Of a stretch of 64,000 nucleotides of DNA, positions 26,109 to 34,222 are shown piece by piece. A model generated the notes under the pieces. It was not told the origin of the DNA. It saw only the letters and a program-made list of their open reading frames with translations, and ran no database searches. The position numbers were made by a program, and so were the translations under genes. Source of the stretch: a bacterium UBP14_UBA6098. Lineage in GTDB: Bacteria > UBP14 > UBA6098. Within the stretch, counting starts at the first letter, position 1; each line of letters opens with the position of its first letter. The DNA is taken from contig DIWU01000026.1 of assembly GCA_002428525.1 (NCBI GenBank), positions 1 to 64,000 of the forward strand, read 5' to 3'.

Positions 26109-26692
26109 AATCGAGCATGAAGAAATGCATTGTTCTAATACTCGCCGCGATGCTTCTCCTTGCGATGTCTTGCTCGCAGGTTCCAAAGGACTATAAACCT
26201 CAGTCCTACAAAAAGTTAGCTGTGTTCGCGGTTTATCCCGCAACCGAGGAGGTCGAGATCGGCTCGGTCGGCGATGTATTCAAGGAAATCGTCACCGGGA
26301 TTGCCGAGGCCTTGCTCGAGGATGATCCCGCATGGCTGGCGACCACTGAGCTGGCGGTTATCTCATCGAGATGCGGATACGATGTTTATCTCGTAGGGCC
26401 GGAGGATTACTTCGACAACCGAGACCGAGAACCGGAGGTCGTCTTTCAACAACGATACAGCGACAACCTTCCCGACGATTATGCCTCGTATCGCCATAAA
26501 TCGAAGACATATATCCCGGCCAATATAGCCCCGGATGCCTATTTGACGGGCTTCGCCACGAAAAACGGCGACGACGAGCATGTCACAATCGAGCTTCGGA
26601 AATGGGTCGGCGACAAGGTGCTTTTCAGGATGGACTACGATTATTTTCTCAAGCATTATAACGAGTTCTTCTGCGGTGCTGATATAGAATAG
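26105..26692 (+). CDS. Predicted lipoprotein of unknown function
   Basis: A 195-residue protein that starts at a GTG overlapping the phosphofructokinase stop (GTGA), or at the ATG at 26117. A hydrophobic signal ends in the lipobox-like LLLAMSC-S, so Cys about residue 23 would be lipidated. The mature domain has KKLAVFAVYPATEEVEIGSV and a late acidic and aromatic stretch (FRMDYDYFLKHYNEFFC). I do not recognise a family. Its position inside a glycolytic operon is probably incidental, although the coupling to the previous gene is tight. Confidence 0.75.
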   Translation: MKSSMKKCIVLILAAMLLLAMSCSQVPKDYKPQSYKKLAVFAVYPATEEVEIGSVGDVFKEIVTGIAEALLEDDPAWLATTELAVISSRCGYDVYLVGPEDYFDNRDREPEVVFQQRYSDNLPDDYASYRHKSKTYIPANIAPDAYLTGFATKNGDDEHVTIELRKWVGDKVLFRMDYDYFLKHYNEFFCGADIE

Positions 26693-26763
26693 TCTTAGAT
26701 AATGCTTTGAATTGCAAACAGTTATGCTATATTTATTAATAACCTTATTAAATGGAGGATACT

Positions 26764-27756
26764 ATGCGCATAGGAATTAATGGATTCGGAAGAATCGGTC
26801 GGCAAGTTATGAGGATCGCCTACCAAAAGGGCGGCATCGAGATAGCCCATATCAACGACATCACCGACGCGAAAACCTTGGCCCATCTGCTGAAATACGA
26901 CAGCACCTTCGGAGTCTGGAACCGCGCGGTTTCCGCCGAAGAGAACGCCATAGTCGTCGATGGGAAACGCATTCCGGTGACGGCGGAAAAAGACCCGAAG
27001 GCAATCCCTTGGGGGGCATCCGGTGTCGATATGGTGCTCGAATCGACAGGCGTTTTCCGCAAAAAGGAACAAGCCCAATGGCATATAGACGCCGGCGCGA
27101 AAAAGGTGCTCATCTCCGCGCCCGGCAAGGACGCCCTCGACGGCGACTTTGTCATCGGCGTCAACGACAAGCTTTACGACAAGGCCAAGCACAACATCAT
27201 CTCGATCGGAAGTTGCACGACGAACTGCCTCGCCCCCGTCGCGATGGTCTTGCATAACGAGTTCGGCATAGTGCGCGGGTTTATGAGCACCGTCCACGCC
27301 TACACAAACGACCAGAAGATCCTCGACCTGCCTCATAAAGACCTTCGGCGCGCCCGCACCGCCGCGCAGAACATCATCCCGACCTCGACCGGCGCCGCAA
27401 AGGCAATCGGCCTAATAATCCCCGAGCTGAAGGGCAAGCTCGACGGCATGGCGATTCGCGTGCCCGTCGCGGACGGTTCGTTAGTCGATTTGACATGCGA
27501 GCTGGCGAAAAACACCTCGGTCGAGGAGATCAACGCCAAGATGGCGCAATACGCCGCCGGGCCGCTCGCCGGAATTCTTCAATACACAACCGACCTGATC
27601 GTCTCGAGCGACATCATCGGGAATTCACACAGCAGTATATTCTCGCCCGAAGACACGCGTGTTATGGGCGGTAATCTGATCAAGGTCTTGTCTTGGTATG
27701 ACAACGAATGGGGATTCTCGTCGCGTGTTGTGGATATGATGAAGTTGGCTCTATAG
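26764..27756 (+). CDS. gap: Glyceraldehyde-3-phosphate dehydrogenase
   Basis: A 330-residue NAD-dependent dehydrogenase that forms 1,3-bisphosphoglycerate. The N-terminus is MRIGINGFGRIGRQVMRIA. The catalytic cysteine lies in IGSCTTNCLAPV, followed by the FMSTVHAYTNDQ block with the general-base histidine and the late SWYDNEWGFSSRVVDM. The start is the ATG at 26764 because the GGAGG ribosome site (26754-26758) lies inside the longer reading frame that begins at 26752. A 71-base gap separates it from the lipoprotein gene and could hold a weak internal promoter (TTGAAT and TATATT, 15-base spacing). Confidence 0.98.
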   Translation: MRIGINGFGRIGRQVMRIAYQKGGIEIAHINDITDAKTLAHLLKYDSTFGVWNRAVSAEENAIVVDGKRIPVTAEKDPKAIPWGASGVDMVLESTGVFRKKEQAQWHIDAGAKKVLISAPGKDALDGDFVIGVNDKLYDKAKHNIISIGSCTTNCLAPVAMVLHNEFGIVRGFMSTVHAYTNDQKILDLPHKDLRRARTAAQNIIPTSTGAAKAIGLIIPELKGKLDGMAIRVPVADGSLVDLTCELAKNTSVEEINAKMAQYAAGPLAGILQYTTDLIVSSDIIGNSHSSIFSPEDTRVMGGNLIKVLSWYDNEWGFSSRVVDMMKLAL

Positions 27757-27769
27757 CGGGGAGGGAAAA

Positions 27770-28984
27770 ATGTCCTATAAGACAAAGCTTACAATCGACG
27801 AGCTCGACTTCAGGGGCAAAAAGGTCCTCGTGCGCGTCGATTACAACGTCCCCTTCGAGGGCGACACGATTAGGGACGACAAGCGGATCCGCGAGACGCT
27901 TCCGACATTGAGGAAGATTCTCGACGGCGGCGGCGCGGTTATTCTCATCTCCCACTGCGGAAGGCCGGAAGGCGAGCGCAACTTGGAGTTCACACTTCGC
28001 CCCTGCGCAGTCCGGCTCGAGGAGCTTTTAGGACGCAAGGTTAAATTCGTGGGGGATTGTATCGGTGAGGAGGCTCGCAAGGTTAGAGCGGCGATGACCG
28101 CCGGCGATGTTGTTCTCCTCGAAAACCTCCGATTTTACCCCGGCGAGGAGGCCAACGACCCCGAGTTCGCCAAGAAACTCGCCGGCGACGCGGATATCTA
28201 TGTCAACGACGCCTTCGGAACAACACACCGCAAACATGCCAGTATGGTTGCAGTGACGGGCTTTGTGCCCCTTGCGGCGGCCGGCTATCTCGTCCTTCAC
28301 GAGATGAATATGCTGGCGGGATTGGTTGAGAATCCGCTTCGCCCATTCGTCGCAATCATCGGCGGAGTAAAGGTCTCGACAAAAATTGGCATGGTCAATT
28401 ATCTGCTCGATTCCTGCGACGAGATTCTCATCGGCGGCGCGATGGCATGCACATTCTTCGAGAGCCTCGGGATCAAATCCGGTGCTTCACTGTGCGAACA
28501 CGACCAAATCGATGTCGCAAGGCGCATTCTTGAAAAATCCGGCTCACTCGAACAGAACTCCGGCAAGCTTCTCCTCCCCATCGACGCGATAGTCACCGAT
28601 CGAATCGCGCCGGAGGGTAAAAGACAGGTCGCTTCCTTCGACGGCGTTCCCGACGATATGGTTATCGCCGATATCGGCCCCGACACCGTGACGAGGTTCA
28701 AGAAGCAATTGGAAAACGCGCAAACCATTATAATGAACGGCCCTCTGGGCGTTTACGAGATAGATAAATTCTCGCATGGCACGCGAGAGATTTTCAAGGC
28801 CCTTGCCGAGCGCCACGAAAACGGCGCGACAGTGGTCTTGGGCGGTGGCGATACCGCCTCCGCGGCAAAAAAATTCGGCATCGAAAATCGAGTGACTCAT
28901 GTCTCGACCGGTGGAGGTGCATCGCTCAAAGTATTGGAAGGCAAGCCTCTGCCGGCAATCGAGGCCTTGACCGAAAGGGGTTAG
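27770..28984 (+). CDS. pgk: Phosphoglycerate kinase
   Basis: A 404-residue two-domain enzyme that makes ATP from 1,3-bisphosphoglycerate. Motifs are KKVLVRVDYNVPFEGD near the N-terminus, LISHCGRPEGE, VLLENLRFYPGEE, VNDAFGTTHRKHAS, PFVAIIGGVKVSTKI and, in the nucleotide domain, MNGPLGVYE with LGGGDTASAA and STGGGASLKVLEGK. A GGGGAGGG site precedes the ATG, 13 bases after gap. Confidence 0.98.
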   Translation: MSYKTKLTIDELDFRGKKVLVRVDYNVPFEGDTIRDDKRIRETLPTLRKILDGGGAVILISHCGRPEGERNLEFTLRPCAVRLEELLGRKVKFVGDCIGEEARKVRAAMTAGDVVLLENLRFYPGEEANDPEFAKKLAGDADIYVNDAFGTTHRKHASMVAVTGFVPLAAAGYLVLHEMNMLAGLVENPLRPFVAIIGGVKVSTKIGMVNYLLDSCDEILIGGAMACTFFESLGIKSGASLCEHDQIDVARRILEKSGSLEQNSGKLLLPIDAIVTDRIAPEGKRQVASFDGVPDDMVIADIGPDTVTRFKKQLENAQTIIMNGPLGVYEIDKFSHGTREIFKALAERHENGATVVLGGGDTASAAKKFGIENRVTHVSTGGGASLKVLEGKPLPAIEALTERG

Positions 28985-28985
28985 C

Positions 28986-29762
28986 TTGGCCCAATCCCGC
29001 AGAATGCTAATAGCCGGCAATTGGAAGATGAACCTCTCGCTCGAAGAGGCCGTCGAGCTGGCCGCCTCGATCAGCGAATACTCCTCCGCATCCGCAAAAC
29101 TCGATATCGCCGTGTTCCCGCCCGCGACATATATCGAGCGCGTCTCATCGATTTTAGAACATAGCCCGATACTCGTCGGAGCGCAAAATATCCATTTCGC
29201 CGAAGCCGGAGCCTTCACCGGAGAAATATCTGTAAAAATGGTATTGACAAGCGGAGGCGAGATGGTTATTTTAGGACACTCTGAAAGACGACATGTCTTC
29301 GGGGAAAGCGACGAGTTTATCTGCGCCAAGGTTAAAAAAGCGCTCTCGTCGGGGCTTACACCGGTTCTTTGTATCGGAGAGACGCTCGAACAGCGCGAGG
29401 AAAACGCGACTAACGAGGTTCTTGCGAGCCAGCTTTCCGGCTCGCTCGATGGAGTTACGGTCGAGTTTCCGAGCAACCTCGTAATCGCCTACGAGCCGGT
29501 ATGGGCGATCGGCACCGGCCGAGTTGCCACGCCGAAGCAAGCTCAAGAGGCGCACGGGTTTATCCGCGAATGGATGATTCGGAGATACGGCCGCAGAGGC
29601 GGGGAATGCCGGATTCTATACGGCGGAAGCGTCAAACCGGAGAATATTGCCGAGATCCTTGAGAAACCCGATATCGACGGCGCCCTCGTGGGCGGCGCGA
29701 GTTTAGATTCGAATAGCTTCGGCGGAATCATACACGAAGCTTTAAAAATTTTAGAACGGTAG
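28986..29762 (+). CDS. tpiA: Triose-phosphate isomerase
   Basis: A 258-residue TIM barrel interconverting glyceraldehyde 3-phosphate and dihydroxyacetone phosphate. It has IAGNWKMN at the N-terminus (catalytic Lys), VILGHSERRHVFGE (His), AYEPVWAIGTGRVAT (catalytic Glu and the mobile loop) and the phosphate site LVGGASLDSNSF. I keep the TTG at 28986, one base after the pgk stop, because the family normally has a few residues before IAGNWKMN; the alternative ATG is at 29004. Confidence 0.97.
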   Translation: MAQSRRMLIAGNWKMNLSLEEAVELAASISEYSSASAKLDIAVFPPATYIERVSSILEHSPILVGAQNIHFAEAGAFTGEISVKMVLTSGGEMVILGHSERRHVFGESDEFICAKVKKALSSGLTPVLCIGETLEQREENATNEVLASQLSGSLDGVTVEFPSNLVIAYEPVWAIGTGRVATPKQAQEAHGFIREWMIRRYGRRGGECRILYGGSVKPENIAEILEKPDIDGALVGGASLDSNSFGGIIHEALKILER

Positions 29763-29766
29763 AAAA

Positions 29767-30126
29767 ATGGTCTATGTCGTTGTTGTGATACACCTTTTAG
29801 TAGCGATCGCGCTTGTTATATCCATCCTGCTCCAGTCGGGACGCGGCGGTGGATTGGCGGGCGCATTGGGCGGCACAACCGGAACCAGCTCGGTTTTCGG
29901 CGGACGCGGTGCCGGCGATGTCCTGATGAAGATCACGACCATCCTCGCAATCGTATTCGTCGTCCTGACCGTCGCGATCAACCTTGTGACAACGAAGCCC
30001 TCGGCTACAAGGCAGGAGAGCGTTATTACCAAGGAAGCGCAGAGGGCCGGCGGCGGGATGCCGTCAACACCCGCTCCCGTTGAGGGCGAATTCCCTTCGG
30101 ATGTGCCCCCCGGAGTAGGTCAATAA
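29767..30126 (+). CDS. secG: Preprotein translocase subunit SecG
   Basis: A 119-residue inner-membrane protein with two helices (about 3-21 and 54-76) joined by the conserved glycine-rich loop SGRGGGLAGALGG and TSSVFGGRGAGDVL. SecG assists the SecYE channel. The C-terminal 40 residues form a proline- and glycine-rich tail that is not conserved. It follows tpiA by 4 bases; tpiA-secG adjacency is common in bacteria. Confidence 0.96.
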   Translation: MVYVVVVIHLLVAIALVISILLQSGRGGGLAGALGGTTGTSSVFGGRGAGDVLMKITTILAIVFVVLTVAINLVTTKPSATRQESVITKEAQRAGGGMPSTPAPVEGEFPSDVPPGVGQ

Positions 30127-30138
30127 CAAGTTTTCTCA

Positions 30139-30223
30139 GCCGAGGTGGTGGAATTGGCAGACACGCATGGTTGAGGGCCATGTGGGCGTAAAGCCTGTGC
30201 GGGTTCAAGTCCCGCTCTCGGCA
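30139..30223 (+). tRNA. tRNA-Leu (anticodon GAG)
   Basis: The acceptor stem GCCGAGG (30139-30145) pairs with TCTCGGC (30216-30222) with one G-U pair. The anticodon arm is CATGG-TTGAGGG-CCATG, with anticodon GAG at 30173-30175 reading CUC/CUU leucine codons. There is a long class II variable arm (GGGC / GCCT) and a TpsiC arm with GGTTCAAGTCC. The 3' CCA is not encoded (AAAA follows the discriminator), so the CCA-adding enzyme encoded at 39421 is needed. It lies 12 bases after secG and is probably cotranscribed. Confidence 0.96.
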
Positions 30224-30231
30224 AAAAATAG

Positions 30232-30262
30232 AAGATCGGTGGCGTTCGTCACCGATCTTTAT
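30232..30262 (+). terminator. Terminator after tRNA-Leu
   Basis: AAGATCGGTG (30232-30241) pairs perfectly with CACCGATCTT (30250-30259) around an 8-base loop and is followed by TTATTATAT. It ends the operon that begins with phosphofructokinase. Confidence 0.75.
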
Positions 30263-30333
30263 TATATGCTATTTTACCAAGCGTTGTTCAAAGTTCATCG
30301 GTGAAAAAATAACCAATTGGTTTCTCCGTAGGG

Positions 30334-30590
30334 TCAAGCCTTCATGAACTCGTGTTGCTCGGGATCCCCTTTGTAATCCTTGCCGTTATCCGTATAAAAC
30401 TGCTCAATACTGTATGCGCATTCGTCAATTACTTGATCTAAAAACCTCTTCGCCGAATGCTGGGTTTTATCCGGCAAAATATCTGCAAATAGCTCTTTGG
30501 AGAGGTCATCGATGGCTACGAAAAGTTATTCCCGCTTCGCGTTGCATTGGCGTCAACCGTGTCCGCTTGTGAATGACTATGGGATAACTC
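30334..30590 (-). pseudogene. Remnant of a DDE integrase-type transposase (IS481/IS3-like)
   Basis: The reverse strand from 30528 to 30334 translates as LFVAIDDLSKELFADILPDK, then QHSAKRFLDQVIDECAY, then EQFYTDNGKDYKGDP, and stops with TGA at 30334. This is the middle of an rve integrase core: IDDLSK holds the first catalytic Asp and TDNGKDYKG the second, but the final Glu region is missing. Immediately upstream an in-frame TAA interrupts the reading, and the frame before that is broken. It is therefore a dead fragment with no visible terminal repeats. It lies just after a tRNA gene and its terminator, a common landing place for mobile DNA. The remaining sequence up to 30701 shows no gene. 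Confidence 0.8.
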
Positions 30591-30701
30591 CTGTTTTTTC
30601 GAGATAAGCATCCCGAAAATGTAAATAACGCTAATATATCTCACGGTCACCGATTTTTTGTCTTGGGGTTGAAGGATCGATAAGCCGGCGATTAGCGCGA
30701 A

Positions 30702-31166
30702 TTACTTAGATAGAAGGCGGCAGATTCCTTCCAGATATTGCAGGTCGGTTTCGTCGAAGGCCGAGCGCCTGTCCGAATCGATATCGAGAACCGCGGTCAG
30801 CCTCCCCCCCTCGCCGAAAACGGGGATCACAATCTCGCTCGCAGACTTAGAGTCGCAGGCGATATGACCGGGGAATTCGTGAACATCGTCAACAACGACC
30901 GCCTTTCGGGTGGTCGCGCAGTGTCCGCAAACCCCTCGCTCAAAGGCGATTTCGACGCAGGCCGGAGTCCCCTGAAAAGGCCCGACTGCCATGATTCCGT
31001 GCTCGACGACGCGATAAAAGCCCGTCCAATAGAAATATTCGAAAGAATTGTGTAAAACCGCGACAATCGAGGACATCGCGGCAATTTCGTCCCTGCACGA
31101 GGGCATAATAGCGCTGATTTGCGCCAAAGCCCGTTCATAAGCGGCCGCTTTATCGAAATCCCCCAT
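30702..31166 (-). CDS. msrC: Free methionine-(R)-sulfoxide reductase (GAF-domain fRMsr)
   Basis: About 154 residues from the ATG at 31166; the longer reading frame to 31319 would lie inside the upstream protease gene. The family pattern is clear: YFYWTGFYRV, VGPFQGTPACVEIAFERGVCG, VVDDVHEFPGHIACD, SEIVIPVF and AVLDIDSDRRSAFDETDLQYL. The three cysteines that form the active site (PAC, VCG and IACD) are all present. The enzyme repairs oxidised free methionine using thioredoxin. It starts 14 bases after the C10 protease gene and may be cotranscribed. Confidence 0.93.
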   Translation of the reverse strand: MGDFDKAAAYERALAQISAIMPSCRDEIAAMSSIVAVLHNSFEYFYWTGFYRVVEHGIMAVGPFQGTPACVEIAFERGVCGHCATTRKAVVVDDVHEFPGHIACDSKSASEIVIPVFGEGGRLTAVLDIDSDRRSAFDETDLQYLEGICRLLSK

Positions 31167-31180
31167 CGCGCCCCCGAAGG

Positions 31181-33976
31181 TTATTTGAGCAGAATGATCT
31201 TTCCGGTCGCTGTCCTGCCCTCCGCCGAAACCGCCCGAACAAGATATACCCCGGAGTTTGCCGAAGCGGACGGCGACCAAACGAAAACAGGCGCACCGCG
31301 ATCGCCGGTCGAGGGCCAAATGGTTTCAACCCTCCGGCCGGCGAGATCGAACACCTCGACTCTTGCAGTCTCGAAGGGCACCTCGATTCGGACAACCGAG
31401 TTGAATGGATTCGGGAAGGCTGAAATCGCGGAGATATCCGATGGAAGGCTAACATCGCCCTCATCGACCTTGGAATAGAGGTCTCCGCCGATCTTCAAAA
31501 TCCAAAAATCGTTGTTGTCGAGATTGAAGGTTTTGCAGGCGATGACCACCCCGGTGTCCGCCAGCTCGATCGCGGCGTAGCCGACATCGCTAGCGTCGGT
31601 GCCGTAGATATGCGCGGAAATCGAATCGCCGTCGGCGCTAAGTTCGCGGGTATAAACATCGATATTGCCGTTGAACTTGCCGCTTCCGGCCGCGAAGATA
31701 TTGCCGTTCATCCTCGTGAAAACCGAGTTCGCCTCGAAATCGCCGAGCTTGACATAGGTTCTAAGCCAAATCTCGTTGCCCGAATCGTCGATCTTCAGGA
31801 TCAACATGCTGTTGAAAATCGGCATGCCGAAGGACTTGGTCTTTCCGGCGACAGCGAACCCTCCGTCGTTAGTGGGGGAAATCGAGTTCGCGACATCGTC
31901 GAGAGCGCCTCCGAAATCGCGCGTCCAAAGCGTGTCGCCCGCGTCGTCCACACGAACGACATGGGCATCGATCAACCCCAAAGCGCCGGATAAACGCTGT
32001 CCGACCGCGATGAATCCGCCCGCGGCCTTTGCGAGGGAGTTAAAGCGCGTTCCGGGGAGATATTGCCGCCTCCAAAGCTCGCGCCCCAGTGCGTCCGTCT
32101 TGACGAGCAGGCCTGTTTCGACCGAGCCGCTAAGAGAATAGCCCGCGAGCATGAACCCGCCGTCGGGGCATTCGACGAGGGACATTGCGATGGAACTCGC
32201 CTCATCTTCGAGCCGGCTTGTCCAAACCGTATCCCCCGAATCGTCAAACTTAGCAATAAGAATATCCGAAACACCGCCGAATTCGGTATAACCCGCGGCG
32301 ACATAGAAGCTGTCGTTGACTGTCACCACCGAGGTGAAAGCATCGTTTCGGCCGAGTAAATCTAAGGAACGCTCCCAAACCTGCGAGCTACCGGCCACAG
32401 TGCGAAGTATATAGCCGTCCTTATCGAGCGAACCGGCGGGGGTGTTGAAACCGACCGCAACACAGCCAAACCCCGGCGCCGGCGCGATCCCGCTCGGAAT
32501 TTGATCCCCGGCACCGCCGAAGGTTCTCGACCAACCGCCGTAAATGCCGGAATAGAGCGTGATTTCGACCTTCTCGCTCTCGCCGGCCGAGTAATCCGCC
32601 GAGACAGCATAGGTATAACCGGTCAGTTCCTCGACAGTCAGATCGGTGTAGGTGAAAGCGATCGTCGTTCCGATATAGGTGTAGAATGTGTCGTAAAGCC
32701 CCTTACGATAGACCTTATAGCCGATAACCGGCTCTGTTATATTGAATGGACGACTCCATTGCAGTTGGATATAACCGCCGGTAATCGATTTACCCTTGAG
32801 ATCGACCGGCGGGCGGCGCGTGATAACCGGCGGGACGATATTCGTGGCCTGATGACCGACAATCGTGAAGCCCTCGGGCATTCCGCTCGGGAGGCTATAC
32901 CAGCCGTTGGCGTAACCCGACCAACCCATATTGAGGTGGTAGAGATTTGTGGCGCTGTCCCAGCCGTCAGCGACAATCGCATGGCCGCCGACATCCATTC
33001 CGCCGATTCCGAGCTCAACAGGCTGAGCCACGAAGATATTCGCCTTCAGCGAATCGTAGAAGCCGGTTGTCATAATAATGATATCCTTCGCGGAGGCGTA
33101 ATCGAACTTGTTCAAGAGGGCCGGCGGAACATTGCGGGTATCGGAACTCGATCCTTCGGCGCTGTATTGCATCTCGACCGAAACACCGCAGGCAAACATT
33201 AGCGCCGCAATAGTCGCGTTGTCGGGGTATCTCCCCGCGCCGCGATAGTCGATCGAGGCGATGCTCGCGGTGGTGGCGTCGATCCAAATCCGCGGGGTTG
33301 TATATTCAGACCAATAGCTGTCGCTCGAATTGAAGGAGACCGAGGGCGGCCACTCCCAGTAATCGACGATTTGGCACATCGCAGTAGCAACACAGCCCGT
33401 CACAGCCCTCTCGCCGGCGGCTGGGTCCATCGGGCAAAGATCGTTATAGGGCGCGCTTTGGCCCCAATTCGTGTCGATCCACGGCCCCCAAACCGTTGTC
33501 GTGGCTACAGAGCCGAGAACCGCTTTGTCGCGGTTGAGGTAGCTGTTCCATAGGGCATTGTTGGCGCGAAGATGCGCCGGCTCGACGAAGGCCTTGGCCT
33601 GAAGCCGAAGCGCTATATCGGCCTCCAACATGCGAAGCGGCTTATTTTGCGGCGAATCGTCGAAAACGAAATCCCCCTCGACCGAGTAGGCAATAATCGG
33701 CTCGATGTCTGTATCCGCGGCAACGGCGATATAGCCCTTGGGGGCGAGGCCGGCAATATAGGCCAAAGTCGTCCCGTCGGGGGAGTTCACCGGAGTGAGA
33801 TCCGCGATAGAAAACGGCCCGAGGCTCTTGCCGGGTTGCATTGCGAAGGCGGGATGAACCTCGAGGAATATCCCGGCCGCCTCGAGAGCGCTATTTGGCG
33901 AAATCGCTCCGGCGAGGGCTATCTGCGAGATTAAAACTAAGATGGCGATCAATTTGGCAGGCTTTTCGATACGCAT
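31181..33976 (-). CDS. Secreted C10 (streptopain-like) cysteine protease with propeller and sorting tail
   Basis: A 931-residue exported protein. A signal peptide (1-23) precedes a propeptide region (about 30-160) and a C10 catalytic domain with PYNDLCPMDP, the nucleophile in TGCVATAMCQIVDYW (C195) and the histidine in VGGHAIVADGWD (H332), followed by YHLNMGWSGYANGWY. Next come one fibronectin-III-like domain (about 395-470) and a WSRTFGG / WTRDFGGALDD-type repeat region (about 480-840) that suggests a beta-propeller. The last 80 residues (SAFPNPFNSVVRIEVPFE to SGVYLVRAV) are a C-terminal sorting domain of the FCB type. A GGAG ribosome site and a good promoter precede it. It is probably surface-attached or released and degrades proteins or peptides. 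Confidence 0.88.
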   Translation of the reverse strand: MRIEKPAKLIAILVLISQIALAGAISPNSALEAAGIFLEVHPAFAMQPGKSLGPFSIADLTPVNSPDGTTLAYIAGLAPKGYIAVAADTDIEPIIAYSVEGDFVFDDSPQNKPLRMLEADIALRLQAKAFVEPAHLRANNALWNSYLNRDKAVLGSVATTTVWGPWIDTNWGQSAPYNDLCPMDPAAGERAVTGCVATAMCQIVDYWEWPPSVSFNSSDSYWSEYTTPRIWIDATTASIASIDYRGAGRYPDNATIAALMFACGVSVEMQYSAEGSSSDTRNVPPALLNKFDYASAKDIIIMTTGFYDSLKANIFVAQPVELGIGGMDVGGHAIVADGWDSATNLYHLNMGWSGYANGWYSLPSGMPEGFTIVGHQATNIVPPVITRRPPVDLKGKSITGGYIQLQWSRPFNITEPVIGYKVYRKGLYDTFYTYIGTTIAFTYTDLTVEELTGYTYAVSADYSAGESEKVEITLYSGIYGGWSRTFGGAGDQIPSGIAPAPGFGCVAVGFNTPAGSLDKDGYILRTVAGSSQVWERSLDLLGRNDAFTSVVTVNDSFYVAAGYTEFGGVSDILIAKFDDSGDTVWTSRLEDEASSIAMSLVECPDGGFMLAGYSLSGSVETGLLVKTDALGRELWRRQYLPGTRFNSLAKAAGGFIAVGQRLSGALGLIDAHVVRVDDAGDTLWTRDFGGALDDVANSISPTNDGGFAVAGKTKSFGMPIFNSMLILKIDDSGNEIWLRTYVKLGDFEANSVFTRMNGNIFAAGSGKFNGNIDVYTRELSADGDSISAHIYGTDASDVGYAAIELADTGVVIACKTFNLDNNDFWILKIGGDLYSKVDEGDVSLPSDISAISAFPNPFNSVVRIEVPFETARVEVFDLAGRRVETIWPSTGDRGAPVFVWSPSASANSGVYLVRAVSAEGRTATGKIILLK

Positions 33977-34014
33977 TTATTCTCCTTCGTATAAGCGAAG
34001 CATATTATCTTTGC

Positions 34015-34042
34015 ATTATAATGTAAAAAATTCATTTTTCAA
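34015..34042 (-). promoter_or_regulatory. Promoter of the C10 protease gene
   Basis: On the reverse strand TTGAAA (34042-34037), a 16-base spacer and a perfect TATAAT (34020-34015). The expected leader of about 30 bases contains a CTTCG-CTTATA-CGAAG hairpin whose right arm overlaps the start of the AAGGAG ribosome site. Confidence 0.6.
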
Positions 34043-34163
34043 GTGCAAGATTAAACCCACCGAACAACAGCGAGTTCTATCGGGCTACTTCATTGAAAAT
34101 CGAACATAAAAGCCTTGCAGATCATTATGGGATGAACTCAGTGAAAATTTTTTATTTTTTCGC

Positions 34164-34191
34164 TTGCCTCAAAAAAACGACAAATTATATT
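34164..34191 (+). promoter_or_regulatory. Promoter of the hybrid histidine kinase gene
   Basis: TTGCCT (34164-34169), a 16-base spacer and TATATT (34186-34191); transcription would start near 34198, 25 bases before the ATG. It is divergent from the protease promoter about 120 bases away. Confidence 0.45.
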
Positions 34192-34222
34192 AAATCAAAA
34201 TTAATAGGCGAATAATATTCTA

